Shown here: positions 36,260 through 49,155 of the stretch, piece by piece
How positions within the stretch are numbered: the stretch's first letter is position 1
Layout of the letters: every line of letters starts with the position of its first letter
Origin: Sabellastarte sp. h YS-2021
Taxonomy: Eukaryota; Annelida; Polychaeta; Sabellida; Sabellidae
Reading direction: 5' to 3'
Assembly (NCBI GenBank): GCA_964017235.1
Contig: OZ024936.1
Span: forward strand, 60,377,028-60,441,027
Length of the DNA stretch: 64,000 nt
The notes under the pieces: generated by a model
The model's database searches: none
What the model was told of the DNA's origin: nothing
Seen by the model: only the letters and a program-made list of their open reading frames with translations
Position numbers and translations under genes: made by a program

Positions 36260-36690
36260 AGCGCAATAGCATCAAATATGCCCATACCTCAGAGCCCAGG
36301 GAAATTGTCTGCAACACCATGAGATATAAAAGACGAGACACAGTACAAAGATTGGAAGACTTTCCATAGCAGTGTGACATGATGTTGCACACCTACACTG
36401 CTAATTAATGTCCCAAAGTATCGCCTTCCTATACCTTACGGTTTCCAAAATATAACCTGGACAAGATTTTAAAGGTCACCATTATTACAGCAAGGTCAAA
36501 TCAAAGTCATACCAATAACCTTGCACACCTACACCCGCAAACCAATGTCATTACTAAGTATCAACATCTTACACCTCAGGGTTTCTGAGATACAGCCCAA
36601 AACAGCCTTCTCTCTCCAACCCAAACGCCCACCCATCCGGACACCCTGGGTGAAAACAATGCCCGCACAGCCCTTAAAGGCTGTGAGGTA
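36260..36690 (+). mobile_element. Hairpin-type element family 6, short copy
   Basis: Contains 'acaccatgagatataaaaga' (shared with 55366), two diverged core units with 'ttgcacacctacacccgcaa' and 'gggtttctgagatacagccc', and a right end with the perfect stem CACAGCC (36666-36672) / GGCTGTG (36679-36685) followed by AGGTA and an A flank. The longer array is at 55960-56728. Confidence 0.65.
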
Positions 36691-37029
36691 AAAATCTCTT
36701 TGTGCAGCAACAGTTACATTTTCAGTAAAAAATGTATCTCTTTACACTATTTTTGTTATGTCTGACTTGTAATGATGGCTTAATGACTTTCAGTGCTTAC
36801 AAGGATGTTTTTCATTGATCTAGCACTTCACAAAACATTTCTTACACATCTGATTAACACTGGTAAACAGTGAAATGATAACATATAAAATGCTTTAAAT
36901 TATGTTAGATGTAATTCACTCTTTCTAGCATTTGAATTGTATTCATGTCTTAAATACATTATGGTAAGTTCTTTGTATCTGTTGTTTACTGCGCTGATTC
37001 TATTATCAATAATGTGCTGATTCTATTAG

Positions 37030-37966
37030 CAATAAGGTTAGTGACTGCTATATAATTACATTTAGAAACAAGGAAAGAAATGTTAGGTCGCCCAGTTAAG
37101 GTGAATGTGTTAGACGTGCTAAGAAATGTAAAACTTGTAATCTAGATTACATAATTGTATCTATGCTATAAACGGACAAACGAAAGGACGGAATTACACC
37201 AATTTCGAAAGTAACTTAGCTATGATGGTGATGTATCTCCCTGTCAAGTCTGAATTCAATTGGACAAAGCGTTTTCGAGTGAGAGTCCGGAAACGGAAAT
37301 GTTGACGAACAAACGAACAGATGGAATTATACCAATTTCAAAAGGAACCTAGCTATGATGGCGATCTATCTCCCCGTCAAGTTTGAATTTGATTGGACAC
37401 AGCGTTTTCGAGTTGGAGTCCGGAAACAGAAATGCTGACGAACAAACGGACAAAAAACGGACAAACGGCCAGACGGAATTACACCAATTTCAAAAGAAAC
37501 CTAGCTATGATGGTGATCTATGTCCCTGTCAAGTTTGAATTCGATTGGACAAACCGTTTTCGAGTTAGAGTCTGTAAACGAAAAATGTGGGGACGGACAG
37601 AAGGATGGACAGACAAACGGACAAAAAACGGACAAACGAACAGACGGAATTACACCAAGTTCGAAAGGAATCTAGCTATGATGGTGATCTATGTCCCTGT
37701 CAAGCTTAAATTAGATTGGACAAACCGTTTTCGAGTTAGAGTCTGGAAATGAAAATGTGGACAGACAGATGGATGGACAGACAAACAGACAAAAAACGGA
37801 CAAACGAACGGACGGAATTACACCAATTTCAAAAGGAGCCTAGCTATGATGGTGATCTATCTCTCTGTCAAGTTTGAATTCGATTGGTCAAACCATTTCG
37901 AGTTACAGTCCGGAAACAAAAATGTGGATGGGCAGACAGACAGACGTCGGACACATCAATCTAATA
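37030..37966. mobile_element. Hairpin-type element family 7, copy 2
   Basis: Five units of about 150 bp as in copy 1, preceded by the same single-copy lead 'caataaggttagtgactgct'. The left 20-30 bp including ACAAG are missing. The right end AATCTAATA agrees with copy 1. The frames at 37393-37752 and 37874-38077 run through repeat units. Confidence 0.7.
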
Positions 37967-38079
37967 GGCGGATTGCGCCTCAAAATTCCAAGGGTGAAAT
38001 TTAATAAGATTTTTGTTCCAGGACAAAAACTTGACCCTTATAAAATACAGTACACAGACCGAATAGACATAATATGAAT

Positions 38080-39320
38080 TAAGTAAGACAGTTACACAGA
38101 ATAAGAAAGACATAAGGAAGTTTCATATTTTTCATGCTACACATTTTGACTATGATTTATCCACTGAGGCCTACTATATAATTATGCTACCTTTACACCT
38201 CTTTAAAAAACTCTGTGTGAAGGCAAAGAAAATAAACACTTAACTGCAGTTGTTACATGCGAAATGGCAAAAATGGGAACAAGTGAAGTTCTTTCAATTA
38301 TATTTTTCTCAAGTATTTGTCTACAATGTTTATCAGTCATTTTAGTATTTCAATTCTCAGTATCTTTTGCACCTTTATAAAACGTGTTTCCATTGATCTA
38401 ATTGATAGTTCCTTTGTTCTGTTGATAAACATAGTATCATTATGTGTATAAATTACCTTGTAAAACCTTTGTTAATCCTCTTGTCACGTGTAACTTAAGA
38501 ATTAAATTGATAGTGTCATATGTTTATATGTAACCTTTGTATTTCTTTCAAAGTATGTTTCGTGTGTTGTTTAGATACAAATTCTCTCAATAATAATTCT
38601 ATAAGACTTTTTCACTTACTGACAGGGAAATCACAATAGGATATATATTACGATATATATATACTATATATATATAAGAGAACACTATATTAGTTTTGAT
38701 CGACTTGTCTCTGATATTACTGGATTGCAGTGAAGAATTACACTAAAACAAAATAATTAAACTTACTTTAGAAAAATGAATATGTACTGCAAATGTTAGC
38801 TTGAGCATATACTTATATTTATATTTAAAGAAATTCTTGCTCATTCATGAGTTTCTCAACTTCTACTTAACCACTTTAATGACATTCTTACAACAATACA
38901 TGATAAAGATTAAGCAGTATAAAAGTCTATGCTGGATCAAATTTGATTAGATAGATCTTAACTGTGACACCCAAATTGCAATTTCTGTGACAGCAATTTT
39001 TCTGATCCGGGAGGCAAAAAGAAAATAAATTGAGGAATATAGTTGCAGTATAATTTTGTATGTTTTACAGAAACAGATGTGTGTGGACAAAAAAAATGAC
39101 ACAGCAAAAAAAAAAAAATTGCAAAACATCAACCAAATGTTGCAACCCATATACATGTTTAGGTAGACTTAATATGTCACAGCCTTAATTGCTCCAGAGC
39201 AGAGTCTTATTCTCCCAGTGTAGTCTTATAATTCTAATTTTAATTAAAGTTATAAAACTTTAAGCACTATAAAGTGCTTAATCTCTATCAGGGACACAAA
39301 AGAAATCAGTACCCATGGAG
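38080..39320. other. No gene seen; AT-rich intron
   Basis: Includes TA-rich tracts near 38641-38680 and a poly-A stretch near 39107. No protein motif or repeat family recognised. Confidence 0.55.
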
Positions 39321-39335
39321 ACATCATGATAATAG

Positions 39336-39566
39336 ATTTATTTATTTGGGGTTTTACGTCGCTTTCAACACTGTACAGGTCATATCACGACGGGTAGTTG
39401 GAAGGGCAGAGTAAACCAGTATATACAGTTCGCTAGGGTTGTGTACTGTAAACTGCCGACCAACGGCAAGCAACTACCAGCTTTCCCACTTAAGGCCGTC
39501 ACGGGGATCGAACCCCGGCCTCAGAGGTGGAAGGCGAGAGTGTTACCACTCTACCACCGTGGCCCC
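39336..39566 (-). mobile_element. tRNA-derived SINE, near complete
   Basis: On the minus strand: A box GGTGGTAGAGTGGTAACACT, B box GGGGTTCGATCCCCG, a middle region, then the tail 'gttgaaagcgacgtaaaacc' and a short AAATAAAT end. It is flanked by imperfect 13-base duplications ATCATGATAATAG (39323-39335) and ATCACAATAATAG (39567-39579). The tail resembles the conserved 3' domain of widespread metazoan and molluscan SINEs, from memory. It lies in a fragment whose end AGAGGTTTCACTG-TA looks like one end of a pogo-type MITE. Confidence 0.85.
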
Positions 39567-39618
39567 ATCACAATAATAGAGGTTTCACTGTATCAGTTAA
39601 ACCATTTAAATCTCATAC

Positions 39619-39725
39619 CATTCAATCTTTTGCCCAGTTCTTTGGAAAACATCACATTAGCCAGTTTACTGTAGTCATATGCACTGAGCATGCCATAATC
39701 CTTCTCAAACATCAGGTCATCAAAT
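39619..39725 (-). CDS. Retinol dehydrogenase-like SDR, exon 5 of set B (catalytic Tyr/Lys)
   Basis: A 107-bp exon after a catttcag acceptor and before a gtatga donor. Encodes FDDLMFEKDYGMLSAYDYSK then LANVMFSKELGKRLN. YDYSK is the YxxxK catalytic pair. Same size and phases as exon 5A. The second half is identical to set A for 15 residues, showing strong constraint, while the first half differs. Confidence 0.9.
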
Positions 39726-40150
39726 CTGAAATGAATCATTTTTTAACTGGTATCAAAATGTTAAGTATATACCAGTACATGCAGAAAAAAAACGAGGAAA
39801 ATCATCACTCTAAAATTTGGTACCTGACAAATATCTTAATATTTTGTATTGTTTGACACGTCAATGTAACTTAGCTGGTTTATTTTGGGAGATGACACAT
39901 TACTGACTTAACTCATACATAATGCAATTAATGTTTCAGTCTGAAATTTACATAAAATAACGGCTCAAAAGAGAGGGTAACAATACACCAATATAGAAAT
40001 CATTATCATAAATTTCTATGGAACATTACCCCGTAAAAGCTTAATGTGCTTTACAAAAATATAAAAAAAAACACACAATAAGCAAGACAAACATATAGAG
40101 AGTTATAGTTAAGGCTCGACGATAGGAGAGGGTTATTGTGATCAGTTTGT

Positions 40151-40183
40151 TTCTGTCTGTCTGTCTTTCTGTCTGTCTGTCTG
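40151..40183 (+). repeat. TCTG microsatellite
   Basis: About eight TCTG units with one TCTT interruption, just outside the family 1 element that begins at 40209. Confidence 0.85.
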
Positions 40184-40208
40184 TGCACCGTTTTGCCCTT
40201 ATAACGCA

Positions 40209-43200
40209 ACAAGAGGAGAGTGCCCGTGAACGGGCACTGTGTCAGCTGACTGAGTGTTTTTGATTTGTGAAGGTGATTAGAGGACAGAATAATTATCAGG
40301 AAAAGGGCTGTACAGAAATACAGTAAATGGTAACTGAACAGCAAGTTCGAAAGAAATTCCGAAGCTGACAGAAGAAAAGGATAAAAAAGTTGTGCCCTGT
40401 AAATGGTATTATGAAGGAAAATAACAAGGTAATTGTTTAAGTGTAAAAAATAGGTTAAAACATATTTAAAGAAATACTACAAATGCAATATCCTCGTTCG
40501 ACCTTGAAGAAGGGGTCCAAGGTCAAATCTAACCACACAAATACATTCCCAGCCCATGATTTCCTATGGTTTACCATTCCAAACCTCTAGGACCAATTAT
40601 AAATGAGTTATAAGCACTTTTAAGAGTGGCTGTCCTCATTTGACCTTGAAGGAGGGGTCCAAAGGTCAAATCTGACCATACCAAAAGATTCCGAGCCAAT
40701 GATTTCCTATGGGATGGTTTACCATCCCAAATCTCTGTCACCAATAATAAGAGAGTTGTAGGCACTTTCAATTTTCGCTATCCTCATTTGACCTTGAAGG
40801 AGGTTTCCAAGGTCAAATCGGACCATATCAACAGATTCACAGCCCATGATTTCCTGTCTGTTTACCATCCCAAACCTCTGGGACCAATAATAAGCGAGTT
40901 ATAAGCACTTTTAAGTTTGGCTATCCTTGTTTGACCTTGAAGGAGGGGTCATTGAAGGTCAAATCTGACCACACCAATAGATTCCCACCCCATGATTTCC
41001 TACAGGTTGGTTTATCATCCCAAACCTCTAGGATCAATAATAAGGGAGATATAAGCACTTTTCATGACTGACAAAAACACCTGTGGCGGCCATCTTGTTT
41101 CTCAAAATGAGGCCAAAAATATTCCCAGACAACATTTTATGGTTATTAATATATACTGCAAACTTAAGAAAGCTAGCTATAATATTTTTTTTCATCAGAG
41201 CAGTAATGGTGAAATCTCTCTCTACACACTGCGGCTATCCAGTGGATACAATGATTTACTCAACAGTGAGAACCTGAAAGTAGCTATTGCTCAGCTATGC
41301 CATGACATAGAGGTCTGCAATTTCACTATGTTATAGCTGACCAAAAATTCTGTGAATAACATATTTAACAAATTACTCTAAATGTAATAGTTTTCAAGTT
41401 ACAACTGATTTACTCAACAGTGAGAACCTCAAAGGAACTATTACTCAGCTATGCAATGAGCTACATGTCTGAAATTTTACTATGTTATAGCTAACCCAAA
41501 AGTAGGTGAACAACATATTTAAGCAAACTACTGTAAATGCAATAGTTTTCAAGCTACAACTGATTTACTCAATAGTGAGAACCTGAAAATACCTATTGCT
41601 CCGCTATGCCATGAGCTATAGGTCTGTAATTTCACTATGTTATAGCTGACCCAAAAGTAGGTGAACAATATATTTTAACAAAATACTCCAAATGCAATAT
41701 TTTTCAAGTTATAGCTGATTTACTCAACAGTCAGTACCTGAGAATAGCTATTGCTTAGTTGTGCCATGAGCTATAGGTCTATAATTTCACTATGTTATAG
41801 CTGACCCAAAAGTAGCTGAATAACATATTTGCACAAATTTCTGTAAATGCAATAGTTTTCCAATTATAACTGATTTACTCAACAGTGAGAACTTCAAAGT
41901 AGCTATTACTCAGCTATGAAATGAGCCACAGGTCTGAAACTTCACTATGTTATAGCTGACCCCAAAATAGGTGAATAACATATTGAAACAAAATACTCTA
42001 AATGCAATAGTTTTCAAGTTATAAGTGATTTACTCAACAGTGATAACCTAAAAGTAGCTATTACTCAGCTATGCCATGTTATAGCTGGCCCAAAAGTAGC
42101 TGAATAACATATTTATACGAAATTCTCTAAATGCAATAGTTTTTAAGTTACAAGTGATTTTACTCATGATTGAAGTTACTGAAAAGCCCAAAAGTAGCTA
42201 TTACTCACTTAGCTATTGAGACAGACACCCAACTTACTCACCATATTGTAGCTATGAAAAAAGTAGCTGAATAACATATTTTAACAAAATGCTCTAAATG
42301 CAACACTTTTCAAGTTATAAGTGATTTACTCAACAGTGATAACCTAAAAGTAGCTATTACTCAGCTATGCCATGAGCTACCGGTCTGAAATTTTACTATG
42401 TTATAGCTGACCCAAAAGTAGCTGAATAACATATTTATACGAAATTCTCTAAATGCAATAGTTTTCAAGTTATAAGCGATTTACTCAACAGTGATAACCT
42501 AAAAGTAGCTATTACTCAGCTATGCCATGAGCTGCAGGTCTGAAATTTCACTATGTTATAGCTGGCCCAAAAGTAGCTGAATAACATATTTATACGAAAT
42601 TCTCTAAATGCAATAGTTTTTAAGTTACAAGTGATTTTACTCATAATGGAAGTTACTGAAAAGCCCAAAAGTAGCTATTACTCACTTAGCTATTGAGACA
42701 GACACCCAACTTACTCACCATATTGTAGCTATGAAAAAAGTAGCTGAACAACATATTTTCACAAAATGCTGTAAATGCAACACTTTTGAAGTTATAAGTG
42801 ATTTAGTGCATGATTTCATGAATTTTAATGCATTAAAAATTATTAAAAAAATTTATTAAAAAAAAAAGTAAGATAGATCCAGGTCTCATACTCACACAAG
42901 AGAATCTACCTCTGGCCTAGTACATATATGCAAGATATGAGAGAAATCCCTGCAATAGTCACTGAGAAAATTGTGATAAAAAGTTGAAATTTTCACACTT
43001 TTGGTGGGGGTACCCCCCTTGTAATGTCTCTAGCAAACAGACGAACAGACAGATTTGCATGCCTTGAACAATTTTTCATCCTCGATAGATAAGGTATCTT
43101 TTAAAAAAAACAGCATGTCTCTAGGCCTTGTAGTTTTGGAGGAGAAGTTGTTCACGCGGACGCGGACGCGGACGCCCACGCCGCAGAGTGATGACATAAT

Positions 43201-43229
43201 GTCAGCTGACTGACAAGTCAGCTGACATA
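40209..43229. mobile_element. Hairpin-type element family 1, copy 1 (3.0 kb)
   Basis: Begins ACAAGAGGAGAGTGCCCGTG, with the perfect stem GTGCCCGT-ga-ACGGGCAC, then the palindrome GTCAGCTGAC. The right end has GTCAGCTGAC again, then TCAGCTGACATA. Flanking bases are A. Inside are two different arrays: about four units of ~145 bp with 'gaccttgaaggaggggtcc' (40500-41060), and eight or more units of ~155 bp with 'gtagctattactcagctatg' (41180-42800). A GC-rich stretch near 43150 precedes the right end. Copy 2 at 58143-61495 has the same layout. No protein encoded. Confidence 0.85.
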
Positions 43230-43982
43230 AAAACTATAAAATCAATCGAGCTCAAATTTGGTGGGCAGGTATTTCATGGGGTACAGACGGATTCTTCCAA
43301 TTTGGTGTAATTTGTTTGAAAATTAAAGTCAGGGGACAGGTTTTTAAATTTTTAATTGGGCATATACAGTGAAACCCGCTTGTCTTCAAAAATCAAAATC
43401 ATTTTTTTATTATAAAAATTTTTGTGAGTAGGACCTGGTCAAAGGAAGAAGTTACTAATTGTTGGGAAATACCTGGATCATATTTTGGATACAAAAATTC
43501 ATGAATTTTCATAGGTCCCATTTCAATGTATTTTAATGATTTTAGCTTTCTATTTGATATTTCCTCAAAAGTAATGAATAAATTGTGATGTTAAATTTTA
43601 AGTAGGAAGGGGCTAGCCATGGGGAAGGAGTGATTATATTTTAGGAAAGATCCAGTTAATATTCTGGATACCAATAAGCCTCCAAAATTTCTGGAAATGC
43701 CACCATGGTGGATGTGTGTTATACTTTATAACACTTGTGACACTGGTCACATCGAGTCGAGTGTTTTGCTCTGAGTGCATCTTGTTTTATGTTAAAATAA
43801 GTAATGAAGTACGTAGAAATATAAAGCATACATCAAGATATATTATTAAAACATTATAATAAAAAAGACAAACATAATACAAAATGATTAGGTTTAAAAA
43901 AAGTTATCCCTAAATGACATGACTGAATTGGGTAGTGAGTGAGTTTGCAACTGAATATTGTCACTGGCAAAATAAATGGGTT
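43230..43982. other. No gene seen
   Basis: Intron sequence. 'acagtgaaacccgcttgtct' near 43370 resembles one end of a pogo-type element, but no partner end was found. Confidence 0.45.
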
Positions 43983-44186
43983 TTAGACATTATTTAAAAA
44001 AATGGATTGGTCGACTTTACTGATATAAAGTAGTTTATTCCATATTTCGGATGCAGCTATTTTGAAAGACCTATCACCATAAGTGTTCCATGTTAAAGAG
44101 AAGATCAGATCTTGATACTGATTGCTTTGTACATTATATCTATAGTTGCATTGAGATAAATACAAAGGAGCCATGTTATATAACAC
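43983..44186 (-). pseudogene. CR1/L2-like LINE fragment, extreme C-terminus
   Basis: The frame contains TYGDRSFKIAASEIWNKL, matching the usual tail of CR1/L2/Jockey-type reverse transcriptases (YGxRxFxxAAPxLWNxLP), preceded by LYLSQC. Only this small piece is present, on the minus strand. Confidence 0.6.
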
Positions 44187-44189
44187 TTA

Positions 44190-46200
44190 TATGTCAGAAC
44201 ATAAAGTTTCAAAAAAAAATTCTTTTTGAAGAATGGAAACCAGTGAAGTGAGTCTATACAAGATAGATTTTAAATCATACATTGTAATTGGTTTTAAATA
44301 TTATGTGTAGCCTGTATGAATCACTTTCTAAGTTATTTGTCATCAAATGATACAGGCAGAGAAAGAACAATGAATATCTTTCTTCCTAAATTCCAGCTTT
44401 CATAATCTATACTTTTGAGGCTGATTTTAGTTATCCTTAATTGAGCTTATCGGCGGAAACCAGTGGAGTAAGAAATGGGAGAGTAACCACAGTGTGTGAA
44501 ATTAGTACCTGTGGCATCCGTTAAATCAAAGACAAATCTAGAAGAAGTCCATTAGAGAACCAAATCATGGTGTATCCACCTGAAGCAACCTATTTGGCAA
44601 ATGTCCTAGGTAGAACCACCCAAGGTTGTAACCTGTCACTTCCTGTACGACACTCTATTCTATTCTTCTCAGTCTATACTTTGCTTAACCTGTGCTAAGG
44701 CAGACTTAGAGGTGTGACACAAACCAAATCAATAATAGTCCTCCCACAGACATAGCCCGGTCCACACGACACAAATGACATTTATGTAGCTTTTCATGAG
44801 GCCCCTAAACACAAGTTGAACTGCATCAAAAGATTCCAAACCTATGATTTTCTAAAGATTGTTTTTTATGATCCCAACCTTGCAGGACCAATAACTAGTA
44901 ATGGCCCATTCATACAGATTGTGCAGTTGTAATAACTTGCATTTTAGAATTGCTTCACAACCTGTTCCATAAATGAACCTGGTATGTGGGGTGGTGTACA
45001 CTTTAAAATGAGCCACCCTGTAAAGTGAAATCCACCACAGTGCCAGTCACCCCTCCTGCTTGTATAGTTTATTATAGGAATAAAAGACATATTCCTGTGC
45101 TTTATGATGGTTTTAAACTATCGATCGGCTGAATATTAAAGCTACGAAGCCCGAAGGTATTTTTGCCACTCTATTTTCATAGAATTTGTTATGACATATT
45201 AAGAAGCTGTCACTGTAGATGCTTTCAATTCGTTGTAAGCTTTAAAACGATATGCTATTTATTAAAATCAAGCAAGAAATGACAGTTTTATGAATATTTT
45301 AACTGCGAGTCATTTGTTTACATTTGTACGCGAAGGGACGATGCACGCAGAATTCAACAGCGTTATTTTATTTACCGTTATATATTCGCGATCCCAGCAT
45401 TGTACAAAAGACGTGTCTAAGGTCACTGAGCAGCATACCATTTTAGAATACAGCTTATGAGAAAAAAGTAACAAATGACAACCACTTCAAACATTTTTCA
45501 AAAAATCTGCTATGAGCTACAAATGCTGTCCTTGTTGGGGTGAACATGTCCTTACCCAAATTCAAATCCTGACTTTGTGAACTAGTGAACACATATAGTA
45601 ACTTTTAAGTTTGGTAAAGCCTGACTGACCATGACTGAGTGGCACAAAATACATGTTACCAAATAATTGCCTGGCCATGATTTCCTATATGACCCCCCCC
45701 CTCCCCCCCCCAAAAAAAAACAAAAAAAAAAACAGTAGATACAGCCACTTAAGTCTGCACACCAGTATGTGTGTCAAAATAATATGAAACAACACTATGT
45801 TAAAATTCAGCTCATTAAACAATTCAATGCTGAAAAAAGTTATAAAACTGAAGTAGAAATAAAGACGTTATTATTATTTAAAATATGTTAATTGTAAAAA
45901 GATAAGTAGTTTGATTGCCCAACTGAAATCTCTTTATATACTCTTTTTATGTACAACGTTTTGTAATAAAGAATATATTCTTTAAATTTTGAAATGAGAA
46001 GATTTCTCAAAACAATAACACGTCAGCAACAATACATGGTAACAAACCACAATCACTGTGTATCACCCAGTGTATCCAATGGATACAAAATTCAATTTTT
46101 GTGTCCTTATGCATTACAGGATTAGAGAACTAATGCACTCGGTGACAAAATTTACAAATGTGGAGGGAATTGACTTTAAGTAAAAGAAACAAAAGGGGCT
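44190..46200. other. No gene seen; unique intron sequence
   Basis: No frame with known motifs. A C-run plus A-run lies at about 45691-45731. Stretches around 44830-44900 carry weak 'aaagattccaaacctatgat' similarity to the family 1 left array. Confidence 0.5.
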
Positions 46201-46207
46201 TCTAGAT

Positions 46208-46640
46208 ACTCCTTTCACATTATGGGCGGTATCCCCCGTGGTTATTGACGTATGGTGAAATGCCACTGTCTTCAACTACCGTCCGAGGTTTGTACAGCAC
46301 ATTCTTGCACAGTGGCAAAACGTCCATTACCTTTTGAGTCCTAAGGAGGTTTTAAACTGTTTAAAATTTCTGCCTATGAATATGTACTGTGAACAGGCAT
46401 AGACGATTCTGCGCATGCACGCAAGAATTTCTTACTATGGTAACCAAAGGTGTGGTCCAACTCCAAGGTGTACATAAGGTTGTGATTCGGTCATCTACGG
46501 TGTAATATGGCGACATAGGGTGAGTTGAGGTATTGGATATTTTGCCCCTGTGACACAAGTGAAATGGGGCAACCTGGGAAGCAGTTCCACCTCCAAGGAA
46601 AACTTCTAGCCACCTGTAGTGTGAAAGGGGCATTACTGGA
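46208..46640. mobile_element. Possible MITE with CCTTTCACA ends
   Basis: 'CCTTTCACATTATGGG' on the left and, read in reverse, 'CCCCTTTCACACTACAG' on the right form an inverted pair about 420 bp apart. No convincing target duplication. The frame at 46361-46633 lies wholly inside and is probably not a gene. Confidence 0.45.
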
Positions 46641-46660
46641 AAATTTCACATACTATAGTG

Positions 46661-47080
46661 TAGTGGGTGGACGATTAGACGAACGTTCGATCAATCGTCG
46701 GTGTCATGGTACAATTGCGTTCGGTCACTGACAACTTCTAGAAATCGATTAAATCCTACCCTTCTTTATGTGTCTCAATATCCACGTATTTTTTATATTT
46801 TAAGCAGTTTTATAAACTTTTCTTTGATAAATTAATAGATTTCTCACGAAGTTTGTGTTTGTTTATAACTACTGCCATATTTACCGGAAGTGGGTGCTTT
46901 TGGAAGATTCTAAATGCCGGAAACACCGTTATTCTTACTGGAATGAAATATAATTCATCCCGGAAAGTGTTCCCGATATACTCGCCAACAGTGGAGTAAA
47001 AAAGTCGATTATGGGTCAATCATCGGTCGGAAAAATGGACGAATAATCGACCCTGAAAATTAAGGCGATTCCACTCACTA
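46661..47080. mobile_element. hAT-type MITE with perfect 8-bp duplication (CTATAGTG)
   Basis: Terminal repeats TAGTGGGTGGA and, inverted, TAGTGAGTGGA. Flanked by CTATAGTG on both sides (46653-46660, 47081-47088). The 8-bp duplication points to the hAT superfamily. The interior is rich in gatcga/tcgatc words and has no transposase. Confidence 0.88.
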
Positions 47081-47201
47081 CTATAGTGTATTTCACATTT
47101 CTCACTTTACAACATATGACTGAATGTAACTATAGACAACAGAACAGATGTCTCAAATTAAGATTTTTTTATGTTTAATTGTTTAACATCTAATAGCTCA
47201 C

Positions 47202-47307
47202 CTGATTGGGTATGACATTTCTGCTGCCAATGATGAAACTGTGACCACACGACTTGGTTGTCCAGTCAAAAGTTCATCCATCAGGAGATTTGTCAGCAAA
47301 AAATGAC
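47202..47307 (-). CDS. Retinol dehydrogenase-like SDR, exon 4 of set B (catalytic Ser)
   Basis: After an ataaaaaag acceptor and before a gtgagc donor. Encodes GHFLLTNLLMDELLTGQPSR and VVTVSSLAAEMSYPI. VVTVSS carries the catalytic serine. Same 106 bp and phases as exon 4A. It joins exon 3 in phase 1 to complete the NHLGHFLL sequence that is standard in RDH11-14. Confidence 0.9.
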
Positions 47308-47620
47308 CTTTTTTATGAAAGGAAAATGAAAGAAAATATTCCTTCCACTCAAAAAAGTAGATCTGAATAACCTCTTCATCTGTCGGACTAAATACTATGA
47401 TTGAATTCCATCAGTAACTCACCCTTATATTTACATTTTGTCATGTTATATATTCCCATTTTGAGAGGTGAAAAAGGATTTTAAATTAGACCAAAGTGTT
47501 CCTTGTTTTCCAAAGTGCAAATACACAAATACCATTTCAGTGTGTGTGCCACTAAATTATTCATGAATTTTAATATAAGAGAGCACCCCGCAAACAAAAT
47601 CAATTAAAAGATGAAATTGA

Positions 47621-47850
47621 GTAGAGTGAGAAATCTAAAATTGGCCAGGAATCTAAAATTCACCTCCTCTAAAACCTTAGTTAATTTTATGAAGAAAATG
47701 AAGTTTTTGTCTAAAAATTGGTATTTCAGTTTAAAAAGCCTTAATTTACTATACAGTCAAAAAATCTCACCACAATTCAGTTATTTTATTAGTATTTTTA
47801 CATGTGGTAAATTTCAGATATGTGGCGAATTTTAGATTTCTTACTGTATC
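47621..47850. mobile_element. MITE family 9, copy 3 (best preserved)
   Basis: Ends AGTGAGAAATCTAAAATTGG and, inverted, AGTAAGAAATCTAAAATTCG, a long imperfect terminal repeat. The body matches the copies at 14640, 23655 and 50035. About 230 bp, non-coding. Confidence 0.75.
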
Positions 47851-48129
47851 AGAGGCAGACTTCAATAACTTGATTGACAAAAGATTAATAAACAATCAAC
47901 TATTGAGGGACATTCCCTTGAAGTTAAAAAGTCTTCAGCCCAGATTTCATTCATTTCATAGGTGCATACACACTGTGATCCAAAGTGCATAATTATACTG
48001 AAAACATTTTTATTGGTTATATAAAAACACATAAAAAAAATGAATTGTCTGATTCGCCTCCAAAAAATTAAAGTTTGCTGTGACAAATTGCAACTAGCAC
48101 TTCTCACAGAATCCAGTTTCAGTATCAAC

Positions 48130-48509
48130 TAGGGCTGGGACGGGTGCTGAAAAACGGCCCCGAGTACTCGCCCTCTGACAACCGGCCCGAATTCGAGTAA
48201 CCGCAATATTTAGTACCTGCCATTAGAAGTCTTCTGCAAACATATCGGAAACGAAACTTTTGAAGAAAACGTTTTCTATTTAACCAGATATTATAGAATA
48301 TGGAGTAAATTATAGGCTTTTAAGTGAAAACTACAACTTTAATTGATATCATGTGAGGAATATGCAGAAATGAGGCATATTTTATATAAAAGTTTCACTA
48401 CATGGGTGATAATACAATGCCTTGCGAGTAACCGAGTAGTGAAAATGGACTCGAGTAGTAGTAAATACCGACTCCTCTATCAAGGCTCGAGTACCCATTC
48501 ACAGCCCTA
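48130..48509. mobile_element. hAT-type MITE with perfect 8-bp duplication (GTATCAAC)
   Basis: Terminal repeats TAGGGCTGGGACGGGT and, inverted, TAGGGCTGTGAATGGGT, flanked by GTATCAAC at 48122-48129 and 48510-48517. Subterminal 'ctcgagta'-like words are repeated at both ends. Typical non-autonomous hAT element, no coding sequence. Confidence 0.92.
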
Positions 48510-48931
48510 GTATCAACCCAGCATCAGTATCAGTAACCAGTATCAATGGCAAATGGAAGGGCTTTCATTGGCTGCATGTGTACTTTAGAGTCACCAAGCT
48601 ATATTATCCATTAGGTAATCCACATGTACAACAATTCTTACCTTGTTTGTATTTTTTCTCAATAGTTATAAAATTATAAGTACAATATAATGCACACAAT
48701 ATCCGACATAAAATGCTTTCTCGAAACGCCTTCATTTGACCGTTCAAAGTTCAGTTGTACAACGCACTATTCTGGTCCCAGACTTTGGCCTTCTTTGCCT
48801 GCACAGCTTAGATGTGCTAACACATTCAGTATACTTCATGTTTCCAAACTTACCTATTTGACTTAGTTTTTCCCAACCTCATCAGACAGTTCTCCAGCTT
48901 GGTAACAACCTTTATTTCTCCCTGGCATATG

Positions 48932-48953
48932 TTTTTTTTTTTTTTTTTTTTTT
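48932..48953 (+). repeat. Run of 22 T residues
   Basis: Uninterrupted T22 in the intron between exons 3 and 4B. Confidence 0.9.
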
Positions 48954-49155
48954 GTCGTGCCTTAGGTTTTGCTAAAAAAGAATAACACCATCAAAGTATG
49001 TAGATTTGATGGCTATAAAATGATGTTGGACACACAAATGACACCAATGTTATGCGCAGTGCACCTCCAACTTAAGCACAGGTTTTTTTACTTATAAAGA
49101 CACATAAACTTTGTATCAATCCTTTATTTACAAGTAATTTTGTATTTCTACATAC

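Noticed and set aside
43370-43395. Pogo-like end (acagtgaaacc)
   Set aside because: No inverted partner within a reasonable distance, so a single end only.
46361-46633. 90-codon minus-strand frame
   Set aside because: Entirely within a likely MITE with CCTTTCACA ends; no known motif.
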